DNA of 34,218 nt from Shewanella sp. NIFS-20-20 (GTDB lineage: Bacteria > Pseudomonadota > Gammaproteobacteria > Enterobacterales > Shewanellaceae). The position numbers and the translations under genes were made by a program. Under the pieces are notes generated by a model. It was not told where the DNA came from. It saw only the letters and a program-made list of their open reading frames with translations, and searched no databases. Shown here one piece after another: positions 8,635-17,530 of this stretch. Within the stretch, counting starts at the first letter, position 1. Every line of letters begins with the position of its first letter. The stretch is from NCBI RefSeq assembly GCF_019209865.1, contig NZ_JAHUTT010000041.1, forward strand, positions 1 to 34,218, read 5' to 3'.

Positions 8635-10719
8635 ATGAAATTCAAGCTCAATGTGATCACCTTAGCCCTATTGGCTGGCAGCTCACTGGCCATGGCCGAC
8701 GGCTATAACCTCAATAATGCCAACACCGCCAAGGTTAAGTTTGACGCCTGGCAATGTAAAGGCTGCACTCAAGCCACCGAAGTGATGGGCACCGTTGGCG
8801 TGGGCGTGGGTTATAACGACAGTGACGATAGCTTTTCAGGTAACCGTTTTGGTAGCGATAACGAGGTGCCAGTCGCACTCAATGCTAATCTCGTCACCAA
8901 AGGTGTGAATGGCCATCGTGCCACGGTCAATGCCTATCAGCTTGGCATGGACAATGGCTTTATTGACGTCAACGCCTCTCAGCCTGGCGATTTCAATATT
9001 AATGCCAATTACCAAACCATTACCACTTGGCACAATGACCAAGCCATGACCCCCTATCAAGGCATTGGCGGCAATGAGTTAACCTTGCCATCTAACTGGG
9101 TAGACGCCAGCAATACCGCGGCGATGACCCAGCTAGCCTCAAGCCTGCATGCCATTGATTTGGAATTAAAACGTGAACGTTACGGCTTAGGGTTAAGCTA
9201 TCAAGCTGATAGCTTGTGGAGCACGTTTGTAGATTATGAGCGCGAGCAGAAAACCGGTTTAAAAACCGCGTCAGGCAGCTTTTATAATCAATCAATGATG
9301 TTAGCAGAGCCCGTGGATTACACCACAGACACCTTGGCCGCTGGGATTGCGTTGTCTGGTGACAATTGGCTGTCTCAATTAAGTTATCAAGGCTCAATGT
9401 TTAGCAATAATTACAGCCAGCTTAATTTTGATAATGCCTTTAGCCCAACGTTTGGTGCCCAAACCCGTGGCGCCATGGCGCTTGATCCAGACAACCAAGC
9501 CCATACGGTTGCCCTCCGTGGTCAATGGCGTCAAGCCGGCACTGTGATAAATGGCCGACTCTATCTTGGACAAATGAGTCAAGATCAAGCCTTAGTCACC
9601 TCTGGCTATGGATACCAGCTGCCCACCGATGCCGTCGATGCTAAAATCGACTTAACTGGGGCAACGCTCAAGTTAGTTCAAAAGCTCAGCAGCCAAGTAC
9701 GGATGCAAGCCAGCTATGACTACTATGACAGAGACAACCAAACTCAAGTCGATGCTTGGACCCAAATCACCATCAATGACGTGAATGGTAAGGTCAGTTA
9801 CAACACCCCTTACGATTACACTAACCAGCAAGTCAAACTGGCATTGGATTACCGCATTAATCGCGGCATGAAGTTAGACGGTGGTTATGACTACAAGCGT
9901 CAAGAGCGTGATTATCAAGACCGTGAGACCACCGACGAAAGTACCTTATGGACTCGCTTTAGTCTCACCAGTTTTGAGCAATGGGACTTCTCGGTTAAAG
10001 GCAGTTTCGGCTTGCGTGATGGCTCACGTTATCAGGCATCAATGCTAACGTCATCTGAAAACAACGCCCTGCTGCGCAAGTATAACCTTGCCGACAGACA
10101 GCGCACTCAAGTACAGATGCAAATAAGCTATGCCCCGCTCGATAGTTTGAGTTTTGATCTCTCAGGTCGTTACGCCTTAGATGATTATGATGACACTGTC
10201 ATTGGCTTAACTGAGACCCAAGATTATAGTGCGGATTTCAGCGCTAACTATCTGTTAACCGATGATGTCACCCTTAATGCCTTCTATGGTTATCAGCAAA
10301 TTAGCGCTGAGCAAAATGGCAGTAGCCAATTTGGCGCGCCGACTTGGAGCAGCAATATTGACGACACCTTCAACTATGCAGGTGCCGGGATGGTGTATAA
10401 CAACCTACTGGCAGATAAATTAGTCTTAGGGTTAGATTACAGCTATTCAGACTCCAGCGGTGAAACCCAAGTGAGCCAAGGCGTAACCGGCAATTATGGC
10501 GATTATTTTGCTAAATCCCATAACGTTAACTTATATGCCACCTATCAGGTTAGTGAGCAATCAAGCCTGCGGATGGACTATATGTTTGAGAAGTATCATG
10601 ACAATGACCCAGCGAACTCGCTAAGCACAGATGCCATTTGGAATGTCCTCAGTTTTGGCAATCTCAACCATGACTACTCAGCCCATATGGTGATGTTAAG
10701 CTTCCAATACAAGCTGTAA
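8635..10719 (+). CDS. mtrB: Outer-membrane beta-barrel porin MtrB
   Basis: The 26-strand-type barrel that sheaths MtrA and positions MtrC in the outer membrane, 694 aa (MR-1 about 697). It has a signal peptide with likely cleavage after LAMA (residue 21), and a CKGC motif at residues 41-44, the conserved N-terminal CXXC of MtrB proteins. Long runs of alternating aromatic and polar residues follow, ending in the strand MVMLSFQYKL. A full AAGGAGG ribosome site overlaps the mtrA stop, nine bases before the mtrB start, indicating tight co-translation. A strong terminator follows. Confidence 0.96.
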   Translation: MKFKLNVITLALLAGSSLAMADGYNLNNANTAKVKFDAWQCKGCTQATEVMGTVGVGVGYNDSDDSFSGNRFGSDNEVPVALNANLVTKGVNGHRATVNAYQLGMDNGFIDVNASQPGDFNINANYQTITTWHNDQAMTPYQGIGGNELTLPSNWVDASNTAAMTQLASSLHAIDLELKRERYGLGLSYQADSLWSTFVDYEREQKTGLKTASGSFYNQSMMLAEPVDYTTDTLAAGIALSGDNWLSQLSYQGSMFSNNYSQLNFDNAFSPTFGAQTRGAMALDPDNQAHTVALRGQWRQAGTVINGRLYLGQMSQDQALVTSGYGYQLPTDAVDAKIDLTGATLKLVQKLSSQVRMQASYDYYDRDNQTQVDAWTQITINDVNGKVSYNTPYDYTNQQVKLALDYRINRGMKLDGGYDYKRQERDYQDRETTDESTLWTRFSLTSFEQWDFSVKGSFGLRDGSRYQASMLTSSENNALLRKYNLADRQRTQVQMQISYAPLDSLSFDLSGRYALDDYDDTVIGLTETQDYSADFSANYLLTDDVTLNAFYGYQQISAEQNGSSQFGAPTWSSNIDDTFNYAGAGMVYNNLLADKLVLGLDYSYSDSSGETQVSQGVTGNYGDYFAKSHNVNLYATYQVSEQSSLRMDYMFEKYHDNDPANSLSTDAIWNVLSFGNLNHDYSAHMVMLSFQYKL

Positions 10720-10742
10720 TCAAGCAGCTAATACCAGCGATG

Positions 10743-10765
10743 AAAGGGCCCCATGGGCCCTTTTT
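10743..10765 (+). terminator. Terminator of mtrCAB, shared with convergent OmpW gene
   Basis: A perfect 9-bp stem AAAGGGCCC/GGGCCCTTT with CAT loop is followed by T61-T65 on the plus strand. In the minus direction the stem ends in only three T, so it is a weaker stop for the convergent gene ending at 10786. Confidence 0.88.
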
Positions 10766-10785
10766 ATTACGCGTAAATTAAGGCG

Positions 10786-11466
10786 CTAAAATTTAATACC
10801 GACCATCAACACCCACACATCAGGGTCGACATCAAGATTAATACTGCGGCTTAACGCACCTACCCCAGCGGTATCCGTGGTAATGTTGGCATCGGCACGA
10901 ATCCAATAGCGAGAATAGGAAAAATCCACCAGCCACTGCGGGTTAATTTGATAACTGACCCCAAGCTTAGCCACCGCGCCCCATGAATCATCAATATCGA
11001 CCTGACTTGGGCCACCAAACGCCGCGTTATATGACGCGTAGGTTTTCGATTTTACGTACTTAGTGTAATTAATGCCGCCGCCAGCATACACATCAAGCTT
11101 GGGGGTAATATCCAGATGATACAGGCCGAGGATGGCCGGATAGAGTGCCGTGGTTTCCCCCACTTCGCCTAAGGCTGCACCGGCGCCAAGGGCCACTAAC
11201 TTCACCGTGGGAGGGATGCCGGCGGCTAATTGGATAGAGATGTCACCCGTCACAAAGTAGTCATAAGCTAGTGCGATAACCCCATGATTTTTGGCTTCGG
11301 CAAACACCCCTGCCGGCGTCGACGGGCCAGCTAATTCGCCTGAATTGGAGTGATAATTGACATACCCATAGCCCCCTTTGATAACTTGAGCTCCGGCATC
11401 TGCCGCGAGGGAATAAGTCGAGATACAGCCCCAGCCTAACGTTAACGCAATGATGATGTTTTTCAT
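10786..11466 (-). CDS. OmpW/AlkL-family outer-membrane protein
   Basis: Small 8-stranded outer-membrane barrel of the OmpW family, 226 aa. Family members, including AlkL of alkane degraders, let hydrophobic compounds cross the outer membrane. A signal peptide (cleavage probably after YSLA) is followed by amphipathic strands, the pattern LGLYHLDITPKLDVYAGGGINY, and a C-terminal Phe in VLMVGIKF, the usual barrel assembly signal. The start at 11466 follows GAGGTGG; an upstream frame extension of 16 codons lacks a ribosome site. It is the last gene after the ALDH-acyl-CoA synthetase fusion and GMC dehydrogenase genes, 84 bases downstream. A substrate-entry role for that pathway is inferred from context. 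Confidence 0.86.
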   Translation of the reverse strand: MKNIIIALTLGWGCISTYSLAADAGAQVIKGGYGYVNYHSNSGELAGPSTPAGVFAEAKNHGVIALAYDYFVTGDISIQLAAGIPPTVKLVALGAGAALGEVGETTALYPAILGLYHLDITPKLDVYAGGGINYTKYVKSKTYASYNAAFGGPSQVDIDDSWGAVAKLGVSYQINPQWLVDFSYSRYWIRADANITTDTAGVGALSRSINLDVDPDVWVLMVGIKF

Positions 11467-11550
11467 TTTCCACCTCGTCAGTGGTGTTGTGCAGTTACCC
11501 TTCCTTTGATTCACCTTGGCAACACAGTTGGTTAATGTAGTTTGAAATAG

Positions 11551-13158
11551 TTATCGCTCCGCTAAAATCATCTCGGCCGCTTTTTCGGCAATCATGACTG
11601 TCGGCGCATTGGTATTGCCACCCACTAAGGTCGGCATAATGGAGGCATCAACTACCCGTAATCCAGTAATCCCTTTAACCTTAAGTTGGTGATCCACCAC
11701 CGCCATGGGGTCGGATATTGGGCCCATTTTACAGGTACCTACCGGATGATATTGGGTGTCGGCACGGGCGCGGATATCGGCCTCAATCGCGGCATCGTCA
11801 TTCGGGTTGACGGGATAGACCATCGGCCCCCTCACCTCATCAAAGGCACTGGCATGGAGTAATTGATATTGCAGCTTCCACCCTTTGATCATCAAATCCA
11901 TATCTGCACGCTCACCGAGAAAATTACAGTCGATCAATAAGGGATCGTGAGGATCACGAGAAGCGAGTTGCACCTTGCCGGTACTCTTAGGCCGCAATAC
12001 GGTGACATGGCAACTAAACCCATGAGCGCCATGAATTTTACGGCCATGATCATCGACCAAGGCTTTGACGAACACTAATTCAAGATCAGGAATATCAACC
12101 TCAGGTGAAGAGCGCACAAAGCCAATGCCTTCGGCATAATTGGTGGTGAGATAACCGGTGCGGTGCTTACGCCACTCAAAAAACGCTTGGGTCAGACCTT
12201 TAATCGCAGGCCACGACCCCCCTAGGGTCTCCATATTGTTTTGTTTAGCTTTAAAGGCATGAACATAATCAATATGATCTTGCAGGTTTTGCCCGACCCC
12301 AGCCACATCGTGAATAACATCGATGCCAAGACTCGCCAAATGTTGCGCCGGACCCACACCCGATAACATCAGTATTTGCGGCGAGCCAAACGCACCGGCA
12401 CTTAAAATCACTTCGTGCGCGGCAAACACTTGATGTTGTTGGCCCGCGTGTTGATAGTCGACCCCAACAGCACGGCCGTCTTTGACAATCACTTTATGGG
12501 TTAGCGCCTCGGTGATCACAGTTAAATTAGGTCGTGACAAATGTGGCTTGAGATAGCCTTTAGCGGCACTGCCGCGCTCACCGTTAACTTGAGTCACTTG
12601 GGTTTGCATCACCCCAAATTGTTCGGCACCATTGATGTCGCTATTGTGGGGGATCCCTATTTGTTCGGCGGCCCGAATAAAGCGTTCAGTCAGTGCGCTG
12701 GGCTTGCGCAATTCAGCCACATTAAGCGGCCCACCTTGACCATGATATGTATCCTTAATGCGCTCATTGTTTTCGGACTTAATGAAGTAGGGCAAGACGT
12801 CCGCATAGCTCCAGCCGGGATTGCCAAGTTCAGCCCAGTGGTCATAATCCCAACGATGGCCGCGACAATACATCATGGCATTGATAGAGCTCGACCCCCC
12901 AAGCACTTTACCGCGAGGCTGAAAACCTTTGCGGCCATTGAGGCCAGCTTGAGGTACGGTTTCAAATGCCCAGTTCGCCGGGTGGCGCGGGTTCATCAGA
13001 CCAATGACACCCGCCGGAATATGGATTAACTGGCTAGTATCTTTCTTGCCAGCCTCGAGCAAACAGACCTCAATGTGTGATTGCTCAGATAACCGGCTGG
13101 CAAGTACACTACCGGCAGAACCTCCGCCGATGATAATATAGTCAAACTCAGTCCTCAT
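11551..13158 (-). CDS. GMC-family FAD-dependent alcohol dehydrogenase (AlkJ/BetA-like)
   Basis: Flavoprotein that oxidises a primary alcohol to its aldehyde, probably passing electrons to the respiratory chain. 535 aa, full length for the family. It has an N-terminal dinucleotide-binding motif YIIIGGGSAGSVLASRL, the GMC signature around GKVLGGSSSINAMMY, a second signature GAFGSPQILMLSGVGP, and the C-terminal YHPVGTCKMG with catalytic His471. The ATG overlaps the end of the upstream fusion gene by 11 bases and follows GAGAGG, so the two are coupled. It could be called choline dehydrogenase by similarity, but betB and choline transport genes are absent and the neighbours point to an AlkJ-like role on aliphatic, terpenoid or aromatic alcohols. 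Substrate not determined. Confidence 0.9.
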   Translation of the reverse strand: MRTEFDYIIIGGGSAGSVLASRLSEQSHIEVCLLEAGKKDTSQLIHIPAGVIGLMNPRHPANWAFETVPQAGLNGRKGFQPRGKVLGGSSSINAMMYCRGHRWDYDHWAELGNPGWSYADVLPYFIKSENNERIKDTYHGQGGPLNVAELRKPSALTERFIRAAEQIGIPHNSDINGAEQFGVMQTQVTQVNGERGSAAKGYLKPHLSRPNLTVITEALTHKVIVKDGRAVGVDYQHAGQQHQVFAAHEVILSAGAFGSPQILMLSGVGPAQHLASLGIDVIHDVAGVGQNLQDHIDYVHAFKAKQNNMETLGGSWPAIKGLTQAFFEWRKHRTGYLTTNYAEGIGFVRSSPEVDIPDLELVFVKALVDDHGRKIHGAHGFSCHVTVLRPKSTGKVQLASRDPHDPLLIDCNFLGERADMDLMIKGWKLQYQLLHASAFDEVRGPMVYPVNPNDDAAIEADIRARADTQYHPVGTCKMGPISDPMAVVDHQLKVKGITGLRVVDASIMPTLVGGNTNAPTVMIAEKAAEMILAER

Positions 13159-16100
13159 GAACGACCTCTCTATTAGTTAGCTTCTCGGCTTTTAAGACCT
13201 TTTTTAAAATCTTACCCGTAGCAGACATAGGTAATTGCGGGCGAAACTCAATCTGGCGCGGGTACTTATAATCCGCTAATTGTTGCTTACACCAGGCGCT
13301 CAACTCCGCCTCATCATGGTAATCATCAATGGCAACGACATACGCTTTAATGTCCTCGCCAAACACCGCATCGGCCACGCCAACGACCGCGACCATGGCA
13401 ACCTTGTCGTGACGCATCAATACTTCTTCAATTTCTCTGGGATAGACGTTATAGCCGCCGCGAATAATCATTTCCTTTTTGCGATCCACTATGTAGAAAT
13501 TGCCGAGTTCGTCCCGCCGGCCGATATCCCCACTGTAAAACCAGCCGTCACTATCGATGGCCTCGGCCGTGGCTTGCGGGCGGTTGATATAGCCCTTCAT
13601 CACGTTATGCCCTTTAATAGCCACTTCGCCCAATTCACCGAGAGCGACCTCTTGGCGATTATCGTCGACAATTTTCATCATGACGCCGGCGATCGGTTGG
13701 CCGACACTGCCTGGGATCTGCGGACATTCAAGGTGGCTAAATGAGGTCACCGCACTGGTCTCAGAAATGCCATAGCCTTCGAGAATGGGCACGCCAAAGG
13801 TGTGCTTAAATTGCTGTAGAACCTCAACCGGTAATGAGGCGCCGCCGGACATAGCAATGTTTAGATGACTGGCGATATTTGCCACGGGCAGTTGATGCTG
13901 GTGTATATAGGCTAACATCCCAATATACATGGTCGGCACCCCAGCAAAGACGCTGACCTGATGTTGCGCCATTAAGGACAAGATGAGCCCGGGTTCAAAC
14001 CGCGGCACTAACACCATGGTCGCCCCAGTTAACACGCTGGCATTCATTTGTACCGACTGTCCGAAGGTATGGAACAAAGGTAAGGTGATCAGCGAGACAT
14101 CGTCTGGGGTTAGCCGTGAAAACTGCTGAGCGCAGAGCGCATTATTGACCACATTGGCGTGGGACAGCTCGGCGCCTTTTGGTTGACCTGTGGTTCCTGA
14201 GGTATAGAGGATCACCGCCGTATCATTGGCGTGAGTCGCTGTGATGTGTTGCTGCTGCGATTGCTCGCTAAACCACGACTGTATGGTGGGCGTGCCATCA
14301 CTCATCCCTGCCTGGGGGCTATCCTTGCGAATCATCACCAGCTGCTGACAAGTATCAACTTGCTCAAAGGCGGTGCGAGCGCTCGATGCCAAGGGCAATT
14401 GGCTATTGCCCTCATGACAAATCAATACTTTGGCTTGACTGTCGGTTAAGTGGTATTGAATTTCATTGGCTTTGAGCAACACATTAAATGGCACCACCAC
14501 GGCAGCCACTTTTAAAATGCCATAATACACAGCGGCAAATTCAGGCACGTTAGGACAGCAAAGCGCCACCTTGTCGCCAGCGCCTACTCCGAGTGCGGTT
14601 AAGCCATTGGCCACTTGATTTGACATTCTATCCAACTCGCCATAACTGATGGCTTGTTGTTCATAGATGATGGCGGTTTTCTGTGGCATCTTGGCCGCTG
14701 TCGCCACTAAATAATCGGCGAGATTTAATGGCTCGTCGTGAGCGCATGATAACGCAGGCTCACACGCTTGGGGCTTGGATGTTTCATTAAAGCTAACCGC
14801 AGGATCGGCCTTGCCAAGAAACAAATTCATCGCGAGTTTTTGCACCCAAGTACCATAGGGCGGATAAAATAAGCCAATGGGGAAATATCGATGGCGCTTA
14901 AATACCGCTCTGCCATGGGATAACTGTCTAAATCCTTCCTCGCCATGATAACTGCCCATGCCAGAGTTACCTATGCCGCCAAAGGGAAGATCATGGTTAA
15001 AGGCATGCCAGCCCCAGTCATTAATCGACACCCCGCCGGAATGAGTTTGTTGCAATAAGACTTGCTGCTGCTGATGATCAAAACCAAACAAATACAAGGC
15101 TAAGGGCCGCGGACGTTGTTGAATATAGACCACAGCCTCATCGAGGGTGTCATAGGGTATTATCGGCAATAGTGGCCCAAAAATTTCCTCGTGCATGACG
15201 CGCATTTTATCATCGGGGTCGATGACTAAATGCAGAGGGTATTGTCGCCCAGAGCCGATGGCACCGCACACTAAGATATTGGCGTGATGCGATCTAGCAT
15301 CACTGAGTAAGTCTAAAAAACGTTGCTCCGCGCGATCATCGACTAGGGCAGTACAATGCTCACTGCCACTGGTGGTGGGGTGCATGGCAAGGTGATGCTT
15401 TTTAAGCGCCTCCACAAAGGCACTGAGTTGAGCGCGCGGTACTAAGGCATAATCCGGCGATAAACACACTTGGCCTGCGTTAAACGCCTTGCCATGAGCA
15501 ATACGCTTGGCGGCATCGTCAATATCGGCGTTAACAGCCACTAATGCTGGGGATTTACCGCCTAACTCTAAGGTGACAGGCACCAAATGTTGGGCGGCAT
15601 TTTTCATGATCACCCGCCCAGACTGCGGCGAGCCAGTAAAAATAATATGATCAAACGGCAGCTTAGAAATCTCCATCGCCTCAGGATGATTGCCCGCCAG
15701 CACATAGACATGATCACTGCTAAAGATTTCCCCGAGCATTTGCTGCAATAATTGACAGGTCAATGGGCAATTCCCCGGCATCTTGATCATCGCGCGATTA
15801 CCGCTTGCCAGTGCGGCGACTAATGGACCTAACGCTAAATACAGTGGGAAATTCCACGGCGCTATAATGGCCACCACTCCCTTGGGTTGATACACGACCT
15901 TAGCGCTATTGGTGGCAAATAACAGCTCGGTGCCACGGCGACTGGGTTTCATCCATCGTTTGAGACTGTGCAAAGCATGGTTAATTTCTAACACGGGCCC
16001 CATGGCATCGATTAACTTACTTTCGGCCGGTGAGCGCCAGCCATAATCTTTGGCGATAGTAGCAGCTATCAATTCCTGATAACGCTGCAACTGACGTTTG

Positions 16101-16219
16101 AGCGCTTTGAGTTGCTGTTTGCGCTCAGCCAAACTGGGATAAGGGTTAGCCGCATAGGCCGCTTTAAGCCTGGTTAAATGAACGCTAATCGAGTCGTCTT
16201 TCATATTAGTACCCACCAT
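13148..16219 (-). CDS. Aldehyde dehydrogenase / acyl-CoA synthetase fusion protein
   Basis: One 1023-aa frame encodes two complete enzymes. Residues 1 to about 455 are a coniferyl-aldehyde-type NAD(P)-dependent aldehyde dehydrogenase: IAPWNFPLYLALGPL, the FTGSPQSGR nucleotide loop, ELGGKSP with the general-base Glu near 217, and FNAGQVCLS with the nucleophile Cys near 252. After a linker of about 40 residues (roughly 455-495), residues 495-1020 are a class I AMP-forming acyl-CoA synthetase: LYTSGTTGQPKG near 670, GYGISETSAV, WFYSGDIG, the RGGYNVYPREIEE hinge region, and the C-terminal catalytic Lys in SATGKILKK. It should convert an aldehyde to the acid and then to acyl-CoA. Start 16219 follows GAAGGG; ATG 16204, after GGTGGG, is also plausible. 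It is first in an operon with the GMC dehydrogenase and OmpW-like porin genes. Confidence 0.92.
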   Translation of the reverse strand: MVGTNMKDDSISVHLTRLKAAYAANPYPSLAERKQQLKALKRQLQRYQELIAATIAKDYGWRSPAESKLIDAMGPVLEINHALHSLKRWMKPSRRGTELLFATNSAKVVYQPKGVVAIIAPWNFPLYLALGPLVAALASGNRAMIKMPGNCPLTCQLLQQMLGEIFSSDHVYVLAGNHPEAMEISKLPFDHIIFTGSPQSGRVIMKNAAQHLVPVTLELGGKSPALVAVNADIDDAAKRIAHGKAFNAGQVCLSPDYALVPRAQLSAFVEALKKHHLAMHPTTSGSEHCTALVDDRAEQRFLDLLSDARSHHANILVCGAIGSGRQYPLHLVIDPDDKMRVMHEEIFGPLLPIIPYDTLDEAVVYIQQRPRPLALYLFGFDHQQQQVLLQQTHSGGVSINDWGWHAFNHDLPFGGIGNSGMGSYHGEEGFRQLSHGRAVFKRHRYFPIGLFYPPYGTWVQKLAMNLFLGKADPAVSFNETSKPQACEPALSCAHDEPLNLADYLVATAAKMPQKTAIIYEQQAISYGELDRMSNQVANGLTALGVGAGDKVALCCPNVPEFAAVYYGILKVAAVVVPFNVLLKANEIQYHLTDSQAKVLICHEGNSQLPLASSARTAFEQVDTCQQLVMIRKDSPQAGMSDGTPTIQSWFSEQSQQQHITATHANDTAVILYTSGTTGQPKGAELSHANVVNNALCAQQFSRLTPDDVSLITLPLFHTFGQSVQMNASVLTGATMVLVPRFEPGLILSLMAQHQVSVFAGVPTMYIGMLAYIHQHQLPVANIASHLNIAMSGGASLPVEVLQQFKHTFGVPILEGYGISETSAVTSFSHLECPQIPGSVGQPIAGVMMKIVDDNRQEVALGELGEVAIKGHNVMKGYINRPQATAEAIDSDGWFYSGDIGRRDELGNFYIVDRKKEMIIRGGYNVYPREIEEVLMRHDKVAMVAVVGVADAVFGEDIKAYVVAIDDYHDEAELSAWCKQQLADYKYPRQIEFRPQLPMSATGKILKKVLKAEKLTNREVVHED

Positions 16220-16279
16220 TGCTGGTGCCCTTCAAAGCCATGCACCATAGTTAGGCTACTAATAAATCACAGCCCTTAT

Positions 16280-16313
16280 GTCAATATAATGTTAAATGAG
16301 GTCAATATTTTGT
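16280..16313. promoter_or_regulatory. Direct-repeat candidate operator for the AraC-type regulator
   Basis: GTCAATATAATGT (16280-16292) and GTCAATATTTTGT (16301-16313) are direct repeats identical at 11 of 13 positions and spaced exactly 21 bp. Two helical turns is the usual half-site spacing of AraC/XylS activators. They lie 61-94 bases upstream of the fusion gene start, in the divergent gap with the regulator gene. Confidence 0.5.
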
Positions 16314-16396
16314 CCTAAATGGATAATCTTGCTCAGCTACGACCTTGAGTGCTACTGTTTAATAGATTGATATACCAAGAGGTCCTTAAGTCAAAA

Positions 16397-17443
16397 ATGA
16401 TCATCGTTGCTGAATGTGAACTCGATATGGATCGTCGTTGTCACCCGCTCCAAGACATTTATCGTCTGGTCATGGTGTTAGCTCGCTATGAGGTGGCATC
16501 TGCCCAACTACTCAGTGGCAGTGGCATTCAGCCCGAGGATTTAACCGACCCCATGGCGCGCGCCTCTTTCAATCAAAAATTGACGGTTTTTCGTAACATT
16601 CTTAAGCACTCCCCTTGTGCCGATATTGGCCTAATCGCCAGTCACGAAACCTGTTTTTCCGATTTTGGCTTTATGGGCTACGCCCTTATGAGCGCCGCTA
16701 CCTTTGAAGAGGCCGTCCATCTAGGGCTCAAGTATTTACGCTTAGCTAGCCCGGTGTTGCATAAATCGTTTGATGTCCAAGGGAATGTGGCGCGTTTTGA
16801 CGGCATCGAAGTGCTTAAGCTCGGCGAGTTACTGCCATTTTATTGCGAATATTGGTTTGGCTCAGCCCATGCCTTATGTTGCGATGTTCTGCAACGGCCG
16901 CTGAAAAACTTATGTTTACGCTTTCCTTATCCGCCACCGGCATATGCCGATAAATATTATGAAGCGTTTCAATGTGATATTGAATTTAACAGCCAATCCA
17001 TTCAATGGGAGTTTGAGGCGTCAGAGCTCAAGGAAATGGTGCCAAGCGCCAATAGTTTAACGGTTAAAATGTGTGTGCAATCTTGCGAAAATATGCTGCG
17101 CACACTCGAGCAAGCCAATAGTCTCGACACTCAAGTGCAAGCCTTTATTATCAAACAACCCGGCCAATTTCCCAGTGCCGAAAAAGTGGCGAGCCATTTC
17201 AATTACTCCTTAAGAACACTCAATCGCAAGCTCAGCAAAACCGGGGGGTCATACCAGAAGATCCTCGATAATACTCGCCGCGAATTGTCGATCAAATACT
17301 TAGCGCAAACCAACATGACGATTGAGGATATTTCGGCGGCCGTTGGCTTTACTGAGCCCCCAAACTTTTATAAAGCCTTCAAAAAGTGGACAGGTAAAAC
17401 CCCCCTCGAATACCGTAATTCACCGACCGATAATGGCCAATAA
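16397..17443 (+). CDS. AraC-family transcriptional regulator
   Basis: DNA-binding activator, 348 aa. The N-terminal part (about residues 15-200) resembles the arabinose-binding-like domain found in OruR/ArgR-type AraC proteins (LARYEVASAQLLSGSGI ... FGFMGYALMSAATFEEAV). The C-terminal 100 residues are the double helix-turn-helix: AEKVASHFNYSLRTLNRKLS, then IEDISAAVGFTEPPNFYKAFKKWTGKTPLEYR. The ATG at 16397 is chosen; a GTG 48 bases upstream is possible, and GAGG is 14 bases from the ATG, so the start is not firm. It is divergent from the ALDH-acyl-CoA synthetase operon, which it probably controls in response to a pathway compound (inference from position and operator-like repeats). Confidence 0.9.
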   Translation: MIIVAECELDMDRRCHPLQDIYRLVMVLARYEVASAQLLSGSGIQPEDLTDPMARASFNQKLTVFRNILKHSPCADIGLIASHETCFSDFGFMGYALMSAATFEEAVHLGLKYLRLASPVLHKSFDVQGNVARFDGIEVLKLGELLPFYCEYWFGSAHALCCDVLQRPLKNLCLRFPYPPPAYADKYYEAFQCDIEFNSQSIQWEFEASELKEMVPSANSLTVKMCVQSCENMLRTLEQANSLDTQVQAFIIKQPGQFPSAEKVASHFNYSLRTLNRKLSKTGGSYQKILDNTRRELSIKYLAQTNMTIEDISAAVGFTEPPNFYKAFKKWTGKTPLEYRNSPTDNGQ

Positions 17444-17469
17444 CGCCATCGATGCTCCCCATCATTGCG

Positions 17470-17489
17470 ATCACTTTACCCAAAGTGAT
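17470..17489. terminator. Stem-loop between convergent genes
   Basis: A perfect 8-bp stem ATCACTTT/AAAGTGAT with a 4-nt loop lies between the AraC gene and the convergent gene ending at 17531. There is no T run on either side, so its use as a terminator is uncertain. Confidence 0.4.
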
Positions 17490-17530
17490 GGAGTCAAGCG
17501 TCTGCGGCGTCGATGCTGCCAGGCTCACAC

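Noticed and set aside
12541..13029. 162-codon frame antisense to the GMC dehydrogenase gene
   Set aside because: Fully inside a well-supported gene on the other strand with no motif of its own.
11551..13158. Choline dehydrogenase BetA for osmoprotection
   Set aside because: The GMC family fits, but there is no betaine aldehyde dehydrogenase, BetI or choline transporter gene; the fused ALDH-acyl-CoA synthetase and OmpW neighbours fit an alcohol catabolic pathway better.
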